Assembly (NCBI RefSeq): GCF_003047285.1
Contig: NZ_PZYX01000005.1
Location: forward strand, 62,001 to 126,000
Direction: 5' to 3'
DNA: 64,000 bases
Origin: Nocardioides allogilvus
GTDB taxonomy: Bacteria; Actinomycetota; Actinomycetes; Propionibacteriales; Nocardioidaceae
In this document: positions 26,708-37,910 of the stretch, one piece after another
How positions within the stretch are numbered: position 1 is the first letter of the stretch
How the letters are laid out: each line of letters opens with the position of its first letter
Made by a program: the position numbers and the translations under genes
The notes under the pieces: generated by a model
What the model saw: only the letters and a program-made list of their open reading frames with translations
Database searches by the model: none
What the model was told of the DNA's origin: nothing

Positions 26708-27681
26708 GAGACCAGTTCCTCGTCTGCGTCAGGGGCGGTGTCCTCGGCGCGGTGGCCGGTCAGGTGCAGGAAGACGTCGTCGAGGCTGGGGCGCTTGAGC
26801 CCGATGTCGTCGAGGACGATCGCACTCTCGTCGAAGAGCCCGGCGACCTTCGTCATGTGGCCCAGGCCCTCGGCGGGCGCGGTGAGCTGGCGAGCACCGG
26901 CGTCGACGTGCACCTCGCGCACGTGCGGGCGGATCAGCGCTTCGGCCCGCTCGAGGTCCCCGGCGTGCGACACGGTGACGACCTGGGCGGCGGCGCCGGA
27001 CTGGTCCTTGAGCTGCAGCGGCGTGCCCTCGGCGATCACGGTGCCGCGGTCGATGACCACGATGTTGTCGGCCAGCTGGTCGGCCTCCTCGAGGTACTGC
27101 GTCGTCAGCAGCAGCGTCGTGCCGTCGGCGACGAGCTCGCGCAGCACCTCCCACAGCTCGACGCGCGAGCGCGGGTCGAGGCCGGTGGTCGGCTCGTCGA
27201 GGAAGAGCACCGGCGGCGTCGCGATCAGGCTGACCGCCAGGTCGAGGCGCCGGCGCATGCCGCCGGAGTAGGTCTTGGCGATGCGATCGCCCGCCTCGGC
27301 GAGCGAGAACCGCTCGAGCAGCTCGTCGCCGGCACGCTTGATGTAGCCCGCGTCGAGGCCGTAGAGCTGGCCGATGAGACGCAGGTTCTCCCGCCCGGTC
27401 AACAGCTCGTCGACCGTGGCCGCCTGGCCGGTCAGGCCCATGCTGCGGCGGACGGCGGCGGGATCGGTCAGGACGTCGTGGCCCGCCACCCGGGCGGTGC
27501 CGGAGGTGGGGGCGGTGAGGGTGGTCATCATGCGCACGGTCGTCGTCTTGCCGGCGCCGTTGGGGCCGAGCAGCCCGAGCACCGTGCCCTGGGGGACGAC
27601 GAAGGAGACGCCGTCGACGGCGACGGTCTCGCCGAAATGCTTGACGAGGTTTTCGGCCTCGATCGCGTGGTGGGAAGTCAT
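26704..27681 (-). CDS. Daunorubicin-resistance-type ABC ATPase (DrrA-like)
   Basis: A 325-residue ATPase with start MTSHHAIEAENLVKHFGETV at 27681. Walker A GPNGAGKTTTVRMM, signature YSGGMRRRLDLAVSLI, Walker [17 protein letters not shown]. The C-terminal extension (LKRPSLDDVFLHLTGHRAED) is typical of DrrA-family ATPases. It overlaps the permease gene by 4 bases. TACGGT, 6 bases before the ATG, looks like a leaderless -10. Confidence 0.92.
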   Translation of the reverse strand: MTSHHAIEAENLVKHFGETVAVDGVSFVVPQGTVLGLLGPNGAGKTTTVRMMTTLTAPTSGTARVAGHDVLTDPAAVRRSMGLTGQAATVDELLTGRENLRLIGQLYGLDAGYIKRAGDELLERFSLAEAGDRIAKTYSGGMRRRLDLAVSLIATPPVLFLDEPTTGLDPRSRVELWEVLRELVADGTTLLLTTQYLEEADQLADNIVVIDRGTVIAEGTPLQLKDQSGAAAQVVTVSHAGDLERAEALIRPHVREVHVDAGARQLTAPAEGLGHMTKVAGLFDESAIVLDDIGLKRPSLDDVFLHLTGHRAEDTAPDADEELVS

Positions 27682-27753
27682 GCGCCAACCGTAGTCGTGA
27701 CCACGGACAGGGCGCGTCCGGTTTGTTCTCGGTGCACTCCTAGACTCACGGCC
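27682..27753. promoter_or_regulatory. Divergent leaderless promoters between two ABC operons
   Basis: Minus-strand TACGGT (27688-27693) ends 6 bases before the DrrA-like ATG. Plus-strand TAGACT (27741-27746) ends 7 bases before the GTG at 27754. No convincing -35 hexamers were found. Confidence 0.45.
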
Positions 27754-28716
27754 GTGCCCGTCGAGTCCCACGCTGTGTCGTCCGCCAGCGAGCTGGCCGT
27801 CGACATCGACGGGCTGGTGATGGCGTACGGCGACAAGGTGGCCGTCGACGGACTGTCCATGCAGGTCGCCCGCGGGTCGATCACGGCGGTCCTCGGCCCC
27901 AACGGTGCCGGCAAGACCACCACCCTCGAGACGTGCGAGGGCTACCGCCGACCGCAGGCCGGGACCGTGCGCGTGCTCGGACTCGACCCCCACCGCCAAC
28001 GGCGCGAGCTGCTCCCCCGCGTCGGCGTGATGCTCCAGTCCGGCGGTGCCTGGAGCGGCGTGCGCGCGATGGAGATGCTCGACCACGTCGCCGCCCTGCA
28101 CGCCCACCCGCTCGACACCGCGATGCTGCACGACCGCCTCGGTCTGGCGGACTGCGGCCGGACCCCCTACCGGCGCCTCTCCGGCGGGCAGCAGCAGCGC
28201 CTGGGCCTGGCGATGGCGCTCGTCGGCCGTCCCGAGCTCGTCTTCGTCGACGAGCCGACCGCCGGCATGGACCCGCAGGCCCGGCGCACCACCTGGGGGC
28301 TGCTCGAGGAGGTGCGCCGCGACGGCGTCACCGTCGTGCTCACCACCCACCACATGGACGAGGCCGAGCACCTCGCCGACCAGATCCACATCATCGACCA
28401 CGGCCGGCTGATCGCCTCGGGGTCACCGACCGAGCTCACGAGCGGCGGCCACACCGCCACGATCCGGCTCGTCGTCACCCGTCCCTTCCCCGAGGGCGCC
28501 CCGGAGTCGCTGGGTGCCGAGCTCGGCCCCCGGACGTCGGTCACCCAGCTCGACGCCCGGAGCATGCTCGTCACCGGCCCCGCCGACGGCAGCACGCTAC
28601 GGATCGTCTCGCAGTGGTGCGAGAGCCACGACGTCGTGCCGGAGTCGCTCGCGCTGGGACGCCAGACCCTCGAGGACGTGTTCTTGACGCTCACCGGACG
28701 CGAGCTGGCCGAATGA
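27754..28716 (+). CDS. ABC-2 type transporter ATPase
   Basis: A 320-residue ATPase starting at GTG 27754 (VPVESHAVSSASELAVDIDG). Walker A GPNGAGKTTTLE, signature LSGGQQQRLGLAMAL, Walker B LVFVDEPTAGMDPQAR, H-loop VLTTHHMDEAEH. It pairs with the permease that overlaps its stop by 4 bases. In actinobacteria this pair is commonly found directly upstream of ctaA, and may be needed for cytochrome or heme-related biogenesis (context inference). Confidence 0.9.
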   Translation: MPVESHAVSSASELAVDIDGLVMAYGDKVAVDGLSMQVARGSITAVLGPNGAGKTTTLETCEGYRRPQAGTVRVLGLDPHRQRRELLPRVGVMLQSGGAWSGVRAMEMLDHVAALHAHPLDTAMLHDRLGLADCGRTPYRRLSGGQQQRLGLAMALVGRPELVFVDEPTAGMDPQARRTTWGLLEEVRRDGVTVVLTTHHMDEAEHLADQIHIIDHGRLIASGSPTELTSGGHTATIRLVVTRPFPEGAPESLGAELGPRTSVTQLDARSMLVTGPADGSTLRIVSQWCESHDVVPESLALGRQTLEDVFLTLTGRELAE

Positions 28717-29504
28717 GCGCCCAGCTCGGCGGGTTCACCCCCGCCCCCGGTGCCGCTCCGTTCGCCCGGCAGGTCGCGACCCAGGCCCGCATGGAGGCGC
28801 GGCTGATGCTGCGCAACGGCGAGCAGCTGCTGCTCGCCATCGTGATCCCGGTGATCGTGCTCGTCGGCGGCGTCCTCGGCGCCGAGCGGCTCGGGCTCGA
28901 CCTCGACGGACACCAGCCCGTCGACGTACTCGCTCCGGGCGTCCTCGCCCTCGCCGTCATGTCCACCGCGTTCACCTCGATCGCCATCGCCACCGGGTTC
29001 GAGCGTCGCTACGGCGTGATCAAGCGCCTCGGTGCCTCTCCCCTGCCGCGCTCCGGCCTCCTGCTCGGCAAGGTGCTGGCGCTGCTCAACGTCGTCGCCC
29101 TCCAGCTCGTCGTGCTGGTCGTGGTCGGCCTGCTGCTCGGCTGGCGGCCGTCGCTCGACAACCCGCCCGTGTCGATCGGCGCCACCATGCTCGCGGTCGC
29201 CGCCGGCACCTGGGCCTTCGCCTCGCTGGGCCTCCTCGTCGCCGGGCTGCTGCGGGCCGAGGCGACGCTGGCGCTCGCCAACCTCGTCTACCTCCTGCTG
29301 ATGGTCGGGGGCGGGGTCGTCCTGCCCACCTCGTCGTACGGCGCCGCGTCGGCCGTCATCGGCTGGCTGCCCTCCGCCGCGCTGGGCGACGCGATGCGCG
29401 CCGCCCTCGTCGACGCTCGCCTGGACCTCACCGCCATCGTCATCCTCGTGGCGTGGGGAGTCCTCGGGACCCTGCTCACCGCCCGCACCTTCAAATGGGA
29501 ATAG
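28713..29504 (+). CDS. ABC-2 type transporter permease next to ctaA
   Basis: A 263-residue permease. After a cytoplasmic start (MSAQLGGFTPAPGAAP) there are six predicted transmembrane segments, for example LLLAIVIPVIVLVGGVLGAE and VVALQLVVLVVVGLLLGW, ending with IVILVAWGVLGTLLTARTFK. Paired with the preceding ATPase. The ctaA start follows 2 bases after the stop. Confidence 0.88.
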   Translation: MSAQLGGFTPAPGAAPFARQVATQARMEARLMLRNGEQLLLAIVIPVIVLVGGVLGAERLGLDLDGHQPVDVLAPGVLALAVMSTAFTSIAIATGFERRYGVIKRLGASPLPRSGLLLGKVLALLNVVALQLVVLVVVGLLLGWRPSLDNPPVSIGATMLAVAAGTWAFASLGLLVAGLLRAEATLALANLVYLLLMVGGGVVLPTSSYGAASAVIGWLPSAALGDAMRAALVDARLDLTAIVILVAWGVLGTLLTARTFKWE

Positions 29505-29506
29505 AG

Positions 29507-30379
29507 ATGCCTGCACTGCACCGCTTCGCCTGGCCGCTGGCGATCGCCAACCTCGTGGCCAACATCGGCATCGTCGTCACCGGCGGTGCCGTGCGCCTGA
29601 CCGACTCCGGGCTCGGCTGCCCGACCTGGCCGCGCTGCACGGAGGAGTCCTACGTGCCCCACGGTGCGCTCGGGATCCACGGCGCCATCGAGTTCGGCAA
29701 CCGCATGCTGACGTGGGTGCTGGTCGCGGTCGCGATCGCCTCGTTCCTGTCCCTGTGGCGCAGCGACCGGGCGCGCGCGACGCGGCTGGCCGCGATCATC
29801 GCCATCGGCGTGCCGGCCCAGGGCATCGTCGGCGGCATCACCGTGCTGACGGACCTCAACCCCTGGATCGTGTCGCTGCACCTGCTGCTGTCGATGGCCA
29901 TGATCGGTGTCTGCGTGCTGCTGCTCGACGAGCTGCGCGGCCCGGTCCGAGCGGCGAGCCCTCGCCTGCGTCGGCTCGCCTGGCTCGTCTTCGCCACGAC
30001 CTGGGTGGTGCTCTACCTCGGCACGGTCGTGACGGGCAGCGGCCCGCACTCCGGTGACCTCGAGTCGCGCCGGACGGGCCTGGACCCCCAGGTCATGTCG
30101 CACGTGCACGCGGCCGCCGTCTACCTCCTGCTCGCCCTGACCTTCGGGCTGGTCCTGGTCGCCCAGCGCCGGGGCGCGACCCTGGTCCGCAACGCGGTGG
30201 GCGCACTGCTCGTGCTCGAGCTGGCCCAGGGCCTGCTCGGCTTCGTGCAGTACTTCACCGACCTGCCCGAGGTCCTCGTCGCCCTGCACATGCTCGGCGC
30301 CGCGCTGATCTCCGCGGCCGTCACCTGGGCCGTGCTGTCGACCGGTGCGCGTGCCTCAGCCGAAGAGCAGCGGGTCTAG
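29507..30379 (+). CDS. ctaA: Heme A synthase (COX15/CtaA family)
   Basis: Oxidises the C8 methyl of heme O to give heme A for aa3 oxidase. A 290-residue polytopic protein with about eight transmembrane helices. Conserved His residues lie in GIHGAIEFGNRML, SLHLLLSMAM, SHVHAAAVYLLL and ALHMLGAALIS, the heme-ligand pattern of CtaA. NIGIVVTGGAVRLTDSGLGC at the N-terminus is diagnostic. The ATG at 29507 was chosen; ATG 29495 is in frame but overlaps the permease gene. The 3' end overlaps the converging ctaB by 24 bp. Confidence 0.92.
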   Translation: MPALHRFAWPLAIANLVANIGIVVTGGAVRLTDSGLGCPTWPRCTEESYVPHGALGIHGAIEFGNRMLTWVLVAVAIASFLSLWRSDRARATRLAAIIAIGVPAQGIVGGITVLTDLNPWIVSLHLLLSMAMIGVCVLLLDELRGPVRAASPRLRRLAWLVFATTWVVLYLGTVVTGSGPHSGDLESRRTGLDPQVMSHVHAAAVYLLLALTFGLVLVAQRRGATLVRNAVGALLVLELAQGLLGFVQYFTDLPEVLVALHMLGAALISAAVTWAVLSTGARASAEEQRV

Positions 30380-31345
30380 CGCCACTGCCACGAAGAGCAG
30401 CGAGAGATACAGGTTGGACATGTGGAACAACCGCATGGGGTTGATCACGCTGAGCTCGTCGGAGGTCTTCGCGCGCTTCCACATGCGGTGGGCCTCCACC
30501 AGGAAGGCCACACCCAGCACCGCGGCCGCGACCGGGTAGAACAGGCTGGTGTCGGCGATCGGCCACAGCAGCAGTGACGTCGCCACCATGACGTAGGCGT
30601 AGAGGACGATCTGCCGCCCGACCTCCGGGGCCGGCCTGACGACCGGCAGCATCGGGACGTCGACGTTGGCATAGTCCTCGCGGTAGCGCAGAGCGAGTGC
30701 CCAGGTGTGCGGCGGAGTCCAGAAGAACACCACCAGGAACAGGATCACCGGCGTCCACGCCAGCGAGCCGGTCACGGCGGTCCAGCCGATCAGGGCCGGG
30801 AAGCAGCCCGCGAGACCACCCCAGACGATGTTCTGGGTGGTGCGGCGCTTGAGGACCATCGTGTAGACGAGGACGTAGAACGCGTTGGCCAGCACCGACA
30901 GCCCGGCGCTGAGCGGGTTGACCCACAGCGCCAGCACGACGGTCGAGAGCACCGCCAGCACGGTCGCGAAGACCAGCGCGGAGCGGGCGGTGACGATGTG
31001 GCGCGGCAGGGCGCGACGGCGGGTGCGACGCATCTGCTCGTCGATGTCGCGGTCGTAGACGCAGTTGTAGGCCGACGCGGACCCGGCCGACAGCGCGCCG
31101 CCCACGACGGTCGCGGCGACGAGCCCGAGCGGCGGGATCCCCCGCGCGGCGAAGAACATCACCGGCACGGTCGTCAGGAGCAGCAGCTCGATGACGCGCG
31201 GCTTCGTCAACCCGACATAGGCCGCGACGACGTCCTTGAACGAGGTGCGGTCGTCGGCGCCAGTGGCACCGGGATAGCCCGGGGTCGACTCTTCCGGGTC
31301 CCCGGAGGGCACAGCAGCCGAGGCCGGTTGGCCGACGTGGGACAA
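30356..31345 (-). CDS. ctaB: Heme O synthase (protoheme IX farnesyltransferase)
   Basis: Transfers farnesyl to heme b to make heme O, the substrate of CtaA. A 329-residue UbiA-superfamily membrane protein. The prenyl-diphosphate/Mg motif is NCVYDRDIDEQMRRTRRRAL, and the N-terminal TKPRVIELLLLTTVPVMFFA segment is diagnostic. The apparent start is a TTG at 31345. A GTG 11 codons later is an alternative, since the first 35 residues are not conserved in character. It converges with ctaA. Confidence 0.93.
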   Translation of the reverse strand: MSHVGQPASAAVPSGDPEESTPGYPGATGADDRTSFKDVVAAYVGLTKPRVIELLLLTTVPVMFFAARGIPPLGLVAATVVGGALSAGSASAYNCVYDRDIDEQMRRTRRRALPRHIVTARSALVFATVLAVLSTVVLALWVNPLSAGLSVLANAFYVLVYTMVLKRRTTQNIVWGGLAGCFPALIGWTAVTGSLAWTPVILFLVVFFWTPPHTWALALRYREDYANVDVPMLPVVRPAPEVGRQIVLYAYVMVATSLLLWPIADTSLFYPVAAAVLGVAFLVEAHRMWKRAKTSDELSVINPMRLFHMSNLYLSLLFVAVALDPLLFG

Positions 31346-31448
31346 GGTGAAGACCTCAAGAGAAGGGGGATCAGTGCGGGGTCGAGTCTATCCCGCGACA
31401 TGAGTAGGCTCGGCAGTGCCCGCTGCCTGACGAACCATAAGGAACATC

Positions 31449-33554
31449 GTGACCTCCTCGCTGCCCGAGCTGGACTGGACCGAACTCGACGCGAAGGCCG
31501 TGGACACGGCTCGTGTGCTGGCCATGGATGCCGTCCAGAAGGTCGGCAACGGCCACCCCGGCACGGCCATGAGCCTGGCGCCCGCGGCCTACCTCCTCTT
31601 TCACAAGGTGATGCGCCACAACCCGGCCGACCCGACGTGGCTGGGCCGCGACCGCTTCGTGCTCTCCTGCGGACACACCAGCATCACGCTCTACACCCAG
31701 CTCTTCCTCGGCGGCTTCGGCCTCGAGATCGAGGACCTCAAGTCATTGCGCACCTGGGGCTCGAAGACTCCGGGTCACCCCGAGGTCGGCCACACCGCCG
31801 GCGTCGAGACGACCACTGGCCCGCTCGGCCAGGGCGTCGCCAACGCGGTCGGTATGGCGATGGCCGCCCGTCGTGAGCGCGGGATGCTCGACGCGGACAC
31901 CCCTGAGGCCGAGTCGCCCTTCGCCCGCAAGGTCTACGCGATCTGCTCCGACGGTGACATCGAGGAGGGCGTCTCCGGCGAGGCCTCGTCGCTGGCGGGC
32001 GTGCAGGAGCTCGGCAACCTCACGGTGATCTACGACCGCAACCGCATCTCGATCGAGGGCCACACCGACATCGCGCTCGGTGAGGACGTCGCCCAGCGCT
32101 ACGAGGCCTACGGCTGGCACGTCCAGGTCGTCGACTGGACCAACGGCGGCACCGAGTACGTCGAGGACATCGACGCCCTCTATGCCGCGATCAAGGCGGC
32201 CGACGAGGTCACCGACCAGCCCAGCATGATCGTGCTCGACACGATCATCGCCTGGCCCGCCCCCAACGCCCAGAACACCGAGGCCGCCCACGGCAGCGCG
32301 CTCGGCGACGAGGAGGTCGCGGCCACCAAGGTGGTGCTGGGCTTCGACCCCGAGCAGAAGTTCGAGGTGCCCGAGGACGTGCTGGCCCACACCCGTGCGC
32401 TGCGTGAGCGCGGCACCGTGTGGGAGAAGGAGTGGAGCGAGAAGTTCGCTGCCTGGGCCTCCAGCCACGCGGAGGAGGCCGCCCTGCTCGAGCGGCTCCA
32501 GGACGGCGCCCTGCCCGAGGGCCTGGCCAAGGCGCTGCCGACGTTCCCGGCCGACGCCAAGGGTGTCGCCACGCGCTCGGCCAGCGGCAAGGTGATCAAC
32601 GCGATCGCGCCGCTGATGCCCGAGCTGTGGGGCGGCTCGGCCGACCTGGCCGGCTCCAACAACACCACCATCACCGACGCCCCGTCGTTCCTGCCGGAGT
32701 CGCGCTCCACGGGCGAGTGGAAGGCCCACCCGCTGGCCGGCCGGGTGCTGCACTTCGGCATCCGCGAGCACGCCATGGGCTCGATCATGAACGGCATCAC
32801 CCTCGGCGGCCTCACCCGCGTCTTCGGCGGCACGTTCTTGCAGTTCGCCGACTACATGCGCCCCGCCGTGCGCCTGGCGGCGCTGATGCAGATCCCCACC
32901 ATCTACGTCTGGACGCACGATTCCGTCGGCCTCGGCGAGGACGGCCCGACCCACCAGCCGATCGAGCACCTCGCGGCCCTGCGCGCCATCCCCGGCCTCG
33001 ACATCGTCCGTCCCGCGGACGGCAACGAGACCGCTGTCGCGTGGCACACCGTCCTCCAGCACACCGACCGCCCGGCCGGCCTGTGCCTCACCCGTCAGAA
33101 CGTGCCGACCTTCCCGCGCGGCACCGACGGCTATGCCGACGCCTCCGGGGTGGCCAAGGGCGGCTACGTCCTGCTCGACGCCGAGGACGCCCAGCCCGAC
33201 GTCGTCCTGATCGGCACCGGCTCCGAGGTGCAGCTCGCGATCGGTGCCCGCGACCTGCTGGCCGCCGACGGCATCAAGGCCCGCGTCGTCTCGATGCCGT
33301 GCATCGAGTGGTTCAACGAGCAGGAGCAGGCCTACCGCGACACGGTGCTGCCCCCGACCGTCAAGGCCCGGGTCAGTGTCGAGGCCGGCATCGCCCAGGG
33401 CTGGCGCGAGCTGGTCGGCGACGCCGGGCGCATCGTCTCCATCGAGCACTACGGCGCCAGCGCCGACTACCAGCGCATCTTCACCGAGTTCGGCGTGACC
33501 AGCGAGGCGGTCGCCCAGGCCGCCAAGGACAGCATCGAAGCCGCTGGCAAGTGA
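31449..33554 (+). CDS. tkt: Transketolase
   Basis: Thiamine-diphosphate enzyme of the pentose-phosphate pathway that moves two-carbon units. The 701-residue protein shows [18 protein letters not shown], the TPP/Mg motif [18 protein letters not shown], and [20 protein letters not shown] in the pyrimidine-binding domain. It starts at GTG 31449 behind AAGGA. The 103-bp gap to the divergent ctaB contains a weak TAGGCT -10 candidate (31405-31410). First gene of a six-gene operon. Confidence 0.97.
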   Translation: MTSSLPELDWTELDAKAVDTARVLAMDAVQKVGNGHPGTAMSLAPAAYLLFHKVMRHNPADPTWLGRDRFVLSCGHTSITLYTQLFLGGFGLEIEDLKSLRTWGSKTPGHPEVGHTAGVETTTGPLGQGVANAVGMAMAARRERGMLDADTPEAESPFARKVYAICSDGDIEEGVSGEASSLAGVQELGNLTVIYDRNRISIEGHTDIALGEDVAQRYEAYGWHVQVVDWTNGGTEYVEDIDALYAAIKAADEVTDQPSMIVLDTIIAWPAPNAQNTEAAHGSALGDEEVAATKVVLGFDPEQKFEVPEDVLAHTRALRERGTVWEKEWSEKFAAWASSHAEEAALLERLQDGALPEGLAKALPTFPADAKGVATRSASGKVINAIAPLMPELWGGSADLAGSNNTTITDAPSFLPESRSTGEWKAHPLAGRVLHFGIREHAMGSIMNGITLGGLTRVFGGTFLQFADYMRPAVRLAALMQIPTIYVWTHDSVGLGEDGPTHQPIEHLAALRAIPGLDIVRPADGNETAVAWHTVLQHTDRPAGLCLTRQNVPTFPRGTDGYADASGVAKGGYVLLDAEDAQPDVVLIGTGSEVQLAIGARDLLAADGIKARVVSMPCIEWFNEQEQAYRDTVLPPTVKARVSVEAGIAQGWRELVGDAGRIVSIEHYGASADYQRIFTEFGVTSEAVAQAAKDSIEAAGK

Positions 33555-33585
33555 CGTCCCAACCCACCAGTGAGAGGGAACAACC

Positions 33586-34701
33586 ATGAGTGACCGCTTG
33601 AAGGCTCTCGCAGACGCAGGCGTCTCCATCTGGCTCGACGACCTGTCCCGCGAACGCATCGAGTCCGGCACCCTCGCCGAGCTCATCGCCTCCTCCTCGG
33701 TCGTCGGGGTGACCACCAACCCGTCGATCTTCGCCGCGGCCCTCAAGGACGGCGAACGCTACGACGCCGAGGTGCGCGACCTCGCCGGCTCCGGTGCCGA
33801 CGTGGAGACCACCGTCTTCCAGCTGACGACCGGCGACGTACGGGCGGCCTGCGACATCTTCAAGCCGGTCTTCGACGCCTCCCACGGCGTCGACGGGAGG
33901 GTGTCCATCGAGGTCTCCCCCACCCTCGCCAACGACACCGACGCCACCACCGCCTCGGCCACGGACCTCTGGAAGGCGGTGGACCGGGACAACCTCCTGG
34001 TCAAGATCCCCGCCACTGACGCGGGTGGCCCCGCGATCACCGCCGCCCTGGCCGAGGGCATCAGCGTCAACGTGACGCTGATCTTCGGCCTGGGCCGCTA
34101 CCGCGAGGTGATGGAGGCCTATCTCGCCGGCCTCGAGCAGGCCCGCGACAACGGTCACGACCTGGCCCGGATCCACTCGGTGGCGTCCTTCTTCGTCTCC
34201 CGTGTCGACACCGAGATCGACAAGCGGCTGGAGGCGATCGGCAGCGACGAGGCGCTCGCGCTGCGCGGCAAGGCCGGCGTGGCCAACGCCGTGCTCGCCT
34301 ACCGCGACTACGAGGAGTTCTTCTCCGGCGACCGCTGGGCTGCCCTGGCTGACGCCGGCGCCAACTCCCAGCGCCCGCTGTGGGCCTCGACCGGGGTGAA
34401 GAACCCCGACTACCGCGACACCATGTACGTCACCGACCTGGTGGTGCCCAACACCGTCAACACCATGCCCGAGAAGACGATGCAGGCCTTCGCGGACCAC
34501 GGCGAGGTGCTCGGCGACCAGGTCAGCACGAGCTACGACGAGGCCGCTGCCACCATGGAGTCCCTCGCCGCCGTGGGCATCGACTACGACGACGTGATCT
34601 CCGTGCTGGAGGCCGAGGGCGTCGACAAGTTCGTGACCTCGTGGAACGAGCTCCTCGACACCGTCCGCGGCCAGCTCGAGGCGGCCGGCGGACAGTCGTG
34701 A
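33586..34701 (+). CDS. tal: Transaldolase
   Basis: Moves a three-carbon dihydroxyacetone unit between sugar phosphates. The 371-residue actinobacterial-type protein has [14 protein letters not shown] at the N-terminus and the Schiff-base Lys in [16 protein letters not shown], followed by [20 protein letters not shown]. It lies 31 bases after tkt, with GAGAGGGAA as ribosome-binding site. Its stop overlaps the pgi start. Confidence 0.97.
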   Translation: MSDRLKALADAGVSIWLDDLSRERIESGTLAELIASSSVVGVTTNPSIFAAALKDGERYDAEVRDLAGSGADVETTVFQLTTGDVRAACDIFKPVFDASHGVDGRVSIEVSPTLANDTDATTASATDLWKAVDRDNLLVKIPATDAGGPAITAALAEGISVNVTLIFGLGRYREVMEAYLAGLEQARDNGHDLARIHSVASFFVSRVDTEIDKRLEAIGSDEALALRGKAGVANAVLAYRDYEEFFSGDRWAALADAGANSQRPLWASTGVKNPDYRDTMYVTDLVVPNTVNTMPEKTMQAFADHGEVLGDQVSTSYDEAAATMESLAAVGIDYDDVISVLEAEGVDKFVTSWNELLDTVRGQLEAAGGQS

Positions 34702-36374
34702 CCGACCCGGCCGCGACCGCTCCGGTGGACGCGACTGCCACGGACGCGTGGTCACGGCTCAGCGAGCTGAGCCGTGACCACGCTCCCGACTTGCGGGCGT
34801 CCTTCGCGAAGGACCCCGACCGCGCCTCCCGGCTGACGTTCACCGCTGCCGACCTCCACGTCGACCTGTCGAAGAACCTCGTCGACGACGACGTCCTCGA
34901 CGCGCTGCTCGCACTCGGCGCCGAGGTCGGGCTGACGCAGCGACGCGACGCCATGTTCGCGGGCGCCCACATCAACGTCACCGAGGACCGGGCCGTGCTG
35001 CACACCGCCCTGCGGGCCCCGAAGTCCTCGTCGCTGACGGTCGACGGCCAGGACGCGGTGGCCGACGTCCACGCCGTGCTGACGCGGGTCTACGCGTTCG
35101 CCGAGCGGGTGCGCTCCGGCGAGTGGACCGGCGTCACCGGGCAGCCGATCCGCACGGTGGTCAACATCGGGATCGGTGGCTCGGACCTGGGTCCCGTCAT
35201 GGCCTACGAGGCGCTGGCGCCGTACGTCAAGGACGGGCTGGAGTGTCGCTTCATCAGCAACATCGATCCGACCGACGCCGCGTTGACACTGCAGGGTCTC
35301 GACCCCGCCAGCACGCTCTTCATCGTCTCCAGCAAGTCCTTCTCGACCCTGGAGACGCTGACCAACGCGCGGCTGTGCAGGGCCTGGCTGCTCGACGCCC
35401 TGCCGGATGCCGATCCGGTCGACGCCGTCGCCCAGCACTTCGTGGCGGTCTCCACGGCGCTCGACAAGGTCGCCGACTTCGGCATCGATCCCGACAACGC
35501 CTTCGGGTTCTGGGACTGGGTCGGTGGCCGCTACTCGCTCGACTCCGCGATCGGCACCTCCCTGGTGATCGCGCTCGGACCGGAACGGTTCGCGGAGTTC
35601 CTGGCGGGCTTCCACGCGATGGACGAGCACTTCCGCACGACCGAGCTGTCGAGCAACGTGCCGGCCCTGATGGGGCTGATCAACATCTGGCACCACAACT
35701 TCCTCGGTGCCGCGACGCACGCCGTGCTCCCCTACTCCCAGCTGCTGCACCGGTTCCCGGCCTATCTCCAGCAGCTCACCATGGAGTCCAACGGCAAGAG
35801 CGTCCGCTGGGACGGCTCGCCGGTCAGCACTCAGACGGGCGAGGTCTTCTGGGGCGAGCCCGGCACCAACGGGCAGCACGCGTTCTACCAGCTGATCCAC
35901 CAGGGCACCCAGCTCGTCCCGGCCGACTTCATCGCGTTCGCCAACCCCGCCCATCCCCTCACCGACGCCGTGGACGGGCGCAGCGTGGACGTCCACGAGC
36001 TGTTGCTGGCCAACTTCTTCGCCCAGACCAAGGCGCTGGCCTTCGGCAAGACCGCCGACGAGGTGCGCGCCGAGGGGACCGAGGAGGACGTCGTGGCCGC
36101 GCGCGTCTTCCCCGGCAACCGGCCGACGACCTCGATCATGGCGCCGGCGCTGACACCGGGCGTGCTCGGCCAGCTGATCGCCCTCTACGAGCACCTCACC
36201 TTCGTCCAAGGGGTCGTGTGGGGCATCGACAGCTTCGACCAGTGGGGCGTCGAGCTGGGCAAGCAGCTGGCGCAGGAGCTCGCTCCCGCGGTCGGTGGGG
36301 ACGTCGCCGTACTCGATGAACAGGACGCCTCGACGAAGGCGCTCATCACCTACTACCGGGAGCGACGCCTGTGA
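34698..36374 (+). CDS. pgi: Glucose-6-phosphate isomerase
   Basis: Interconverts glucose-6-P and fructose-6-P, linking glycolysis to the oxidative pentose-phosphate branch encoded next door. A 558-residue protein with SIS-domain motifs [18 protein letters not shown] and [30 protein letters not shown], and active-site [18 protein letters not shown]. The GTG at 34698 is embedded in the tal stop (GTGA). The frame runs open well upstream inside tal, but that part is not coding. Confidence 0.96.
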   Translation: MTDPAATAPVDATATDAWSRLSELSRDHAPDLRASFAKDPDRASRLTFTAADLHVDLSKNLVDDDVLDALLALGAEVGLTQRRDAMFAGAHINVTEDRAVLHTALRAPKSSSLTVDGQDAVADVHAVLTRVYAFAERVRSGEWTGVTGQPIRTVVNIGIGGSDLGPVMAYEALAPYVKDGLECRFISNIDPTDAALTLQGLDPASTLFIVSSKSFSTLETLTNARLCRAWLLDALPDADPVDAVAQHFVAVSTALDKVADFGIDPDNAFGFWDWVGGRYSLDSAIGTSLVIALGPERFAEFLAGFHAMDEHFRTTELSSNVPALMGLINIWHHNFLGAATHAVLPYSQLLHRFPAYLQQLTMESNGKSVRWDGSPVSTQTGEVFWGEPGTNGQHAFYQLIHQGTQLVPADFIAFANPAHPLTDAVDGRSVDVHELLLANFFAQTKALAFGKTADEVRAEGTEEDVVAARVFPGNRPTTSIMAPALTPGVLGQLIALYEHLTFVQGVVWGIDSFDQWGVELGKQLAQELAPAVGGDVAVLDEQDASTKALITYYRERRL

Positions 36375-37909
36375 GCACGACCCGTCCGGCCATGGCCAAC
36401 CCGCTGCGCGACCCCCAGGACCGCCGGCTGCCGCGCATCGCGGGGCCGTGCGGTCTCGTGCTCTTCGGGGTCACCGGTGACTTGTCGCGCAAGAAGGTGA
36501 TGCCCGCGATCTACGACCTGGCCAACCGCGGCCTGCTGCCGCCGGGGTTCAGCCTCGTCGGGTTCGCGCGGCGTGACTGGGCCGACCAGGACTTCGCGCA
36601 GATCGTCCACGACGCCGTGAAGGAGCACGCCCGCACCCCGTTCCGCGAGGAGGTGTGGCGCCAGCTCTCCGAGGGATTCCGGTTCGTGCCCGGCGACTTC
36701 GACGACGACGTCGCCTTCGACCACCTGCGGCGCACCGTCGAGGAGCTCGACCAGCTGCGCGGCACCGGCGGCAACATGGCGTTCTACCTCGCAATCCCGC
36801 CCGCCTTCTTCGGCACCGTGGTCGGGCAGCTGAAGGAGCACGGCCTCGCCGACGGCACCCCCGAGCAGTGGCGGCGCGTCGTGGTGGAGAAGCCCTTCGG
36901 CCACGACCTGACGTCCGCGCGCGAGCTCAACGACGTGCTGGCCGGGGTCTTCGAGCCCGACGAGATCTTCCGGATCGACCACTACCTCGGCAAGGAGACG
37001 GTCCAGAACATCCTGGCGATGCGCTTCGCCAACAACATGTTCGAGCCGATCTGGAACTCCCACTACGTCGACCACGTGCAGATCACCATGGCCGAGGACA
37101 TCGGCATCGGCGGCCGGGCCGGCTACTACGACGGCATCGGCGCCGCCCGCGACGTGATCCAGAACCACCTCCTCCAGCTGATGGCGCTGGTCGCCATGGA
37201 GGAGCCGATCGCCTTCGACGCCGAGAGCCTGCGGATCGAGAAGCAGAAGGTGCTCGCGTCCGCCGTGCTCCCCCGACGACTCGACACCACCACCGCGCGC
37301 GGGCAGTACACCACCGGCTGGCAGGGCGGCGAGAAGGTGATCGGCTTCCTCGAGGAGGACGGGATCAAGAAGACCTCCGCGACCGAGACCTTCGCCGCCA
37401 TCACGGTCAACATCGAGACGCGACGTTGGGCCGACGTGCCGTTCTACCTGCGGACCGGGAAGCGGCTCGGCCGGCGGGTCACCGAGGTGGCCGTCGTGTT
37501 CAAGCGCGCGCCACACCTGCCGTTCAACTCCACCGCCACCGAGGAGCTCACGCAGAACGCGCTGGTGATCCGGGTCCAGCCCGACGAGGGCCTGACCATG
37601 CGGTTCGGCTCCAAGGTGCCGGGCACCGCGATGGAGATCCGCGACGTGAACATGGACTTCGCGTACGGCGGTTCCTTCACCGAGGCCAGCGCAGAAGCCT
37701 ACGAGCGGCTGATCCTCGACGTGCTCCTCGGCGACCCGCCACTGTTCCCGCAGCACGAGGAGGTCGAGCTCTCGTGGAAGCTGCTCGACCCGGTGATCAA
37801 CCACTGGGCCCGCAAGGGCACCCCCGAGCCCTACGACTCGGGCACCTGGGGACCGGCGTCCGCCGACGCCATGCTCGCCCGCACCGGACGCGTCTGGAGG
37901 AGGCCCTGA
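36371..37909 (+). CDS. zwf: Glucose-6-phosphate 1-dehydrogenase
   Basis: First oxidative step of the pentose-phosphate pathway, producing NADPH. The 512-residue protein has the cofactor motif [20 protein letters not shown] and the active-site signature [14 protein letters not shown]. The GTG start overlaps the pgi stop by 4 bases. It is followed by opcA, whose product activates or assembles this enzyme in actinobacteria. Confidence 0.97.
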   Translation: MSTTRPAMANPLRDPQDRRLPRIAGPCGLVLFGVTGDLSRKKVMPAIYDLANRGLLPPGFSLVGFARRDWADQDFAQIVHDAVKEHARTPFREEVWRQLSEGFRFVPGDFDDDVAFDHLRRTVEELDQLRGTGGNMAFYLAIPPAFFGTVVGQLKEHGLADGTPEQWRRVVVEKPFGHDLTSARELNDVLAGVFEPDEIFRIDHYLGKETVQNILAMRFANNMFEPIWNSHYVDHVQITMAEDIGIGGRAGYYDGIGAARDVIQNHLLQLMALVAMEEPIAFDAESLRIEKQKVLASAVLPRRLDTTTARGQYTTGWQGGEKVIGFLEEDGIKKTSATETFAAITVNIETRRWADVPFYLRTGKRLGRRVTEVAVVFKRAPHLPFNSTATEELTQNALVIRVQPDEGLTMRFGSKVPGTAMEIRDVNMDFAYGGSFTEASAEAYERLILDVLLGDPPLFPQHEEVELSWKLLDPVINHWARKGTPEPYDSGTWGPASADAMLARTGRVWRRP

Positions 37910-37910
37910 G

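Noticed and set aside
31382..31410. Promoter for tkt (TCGAGT / TAGGCT)
   Set aside because: The -35 matches only 3 of 6 positions and no other support was seen; mentioned in the tkt entry but not listed as a feature.
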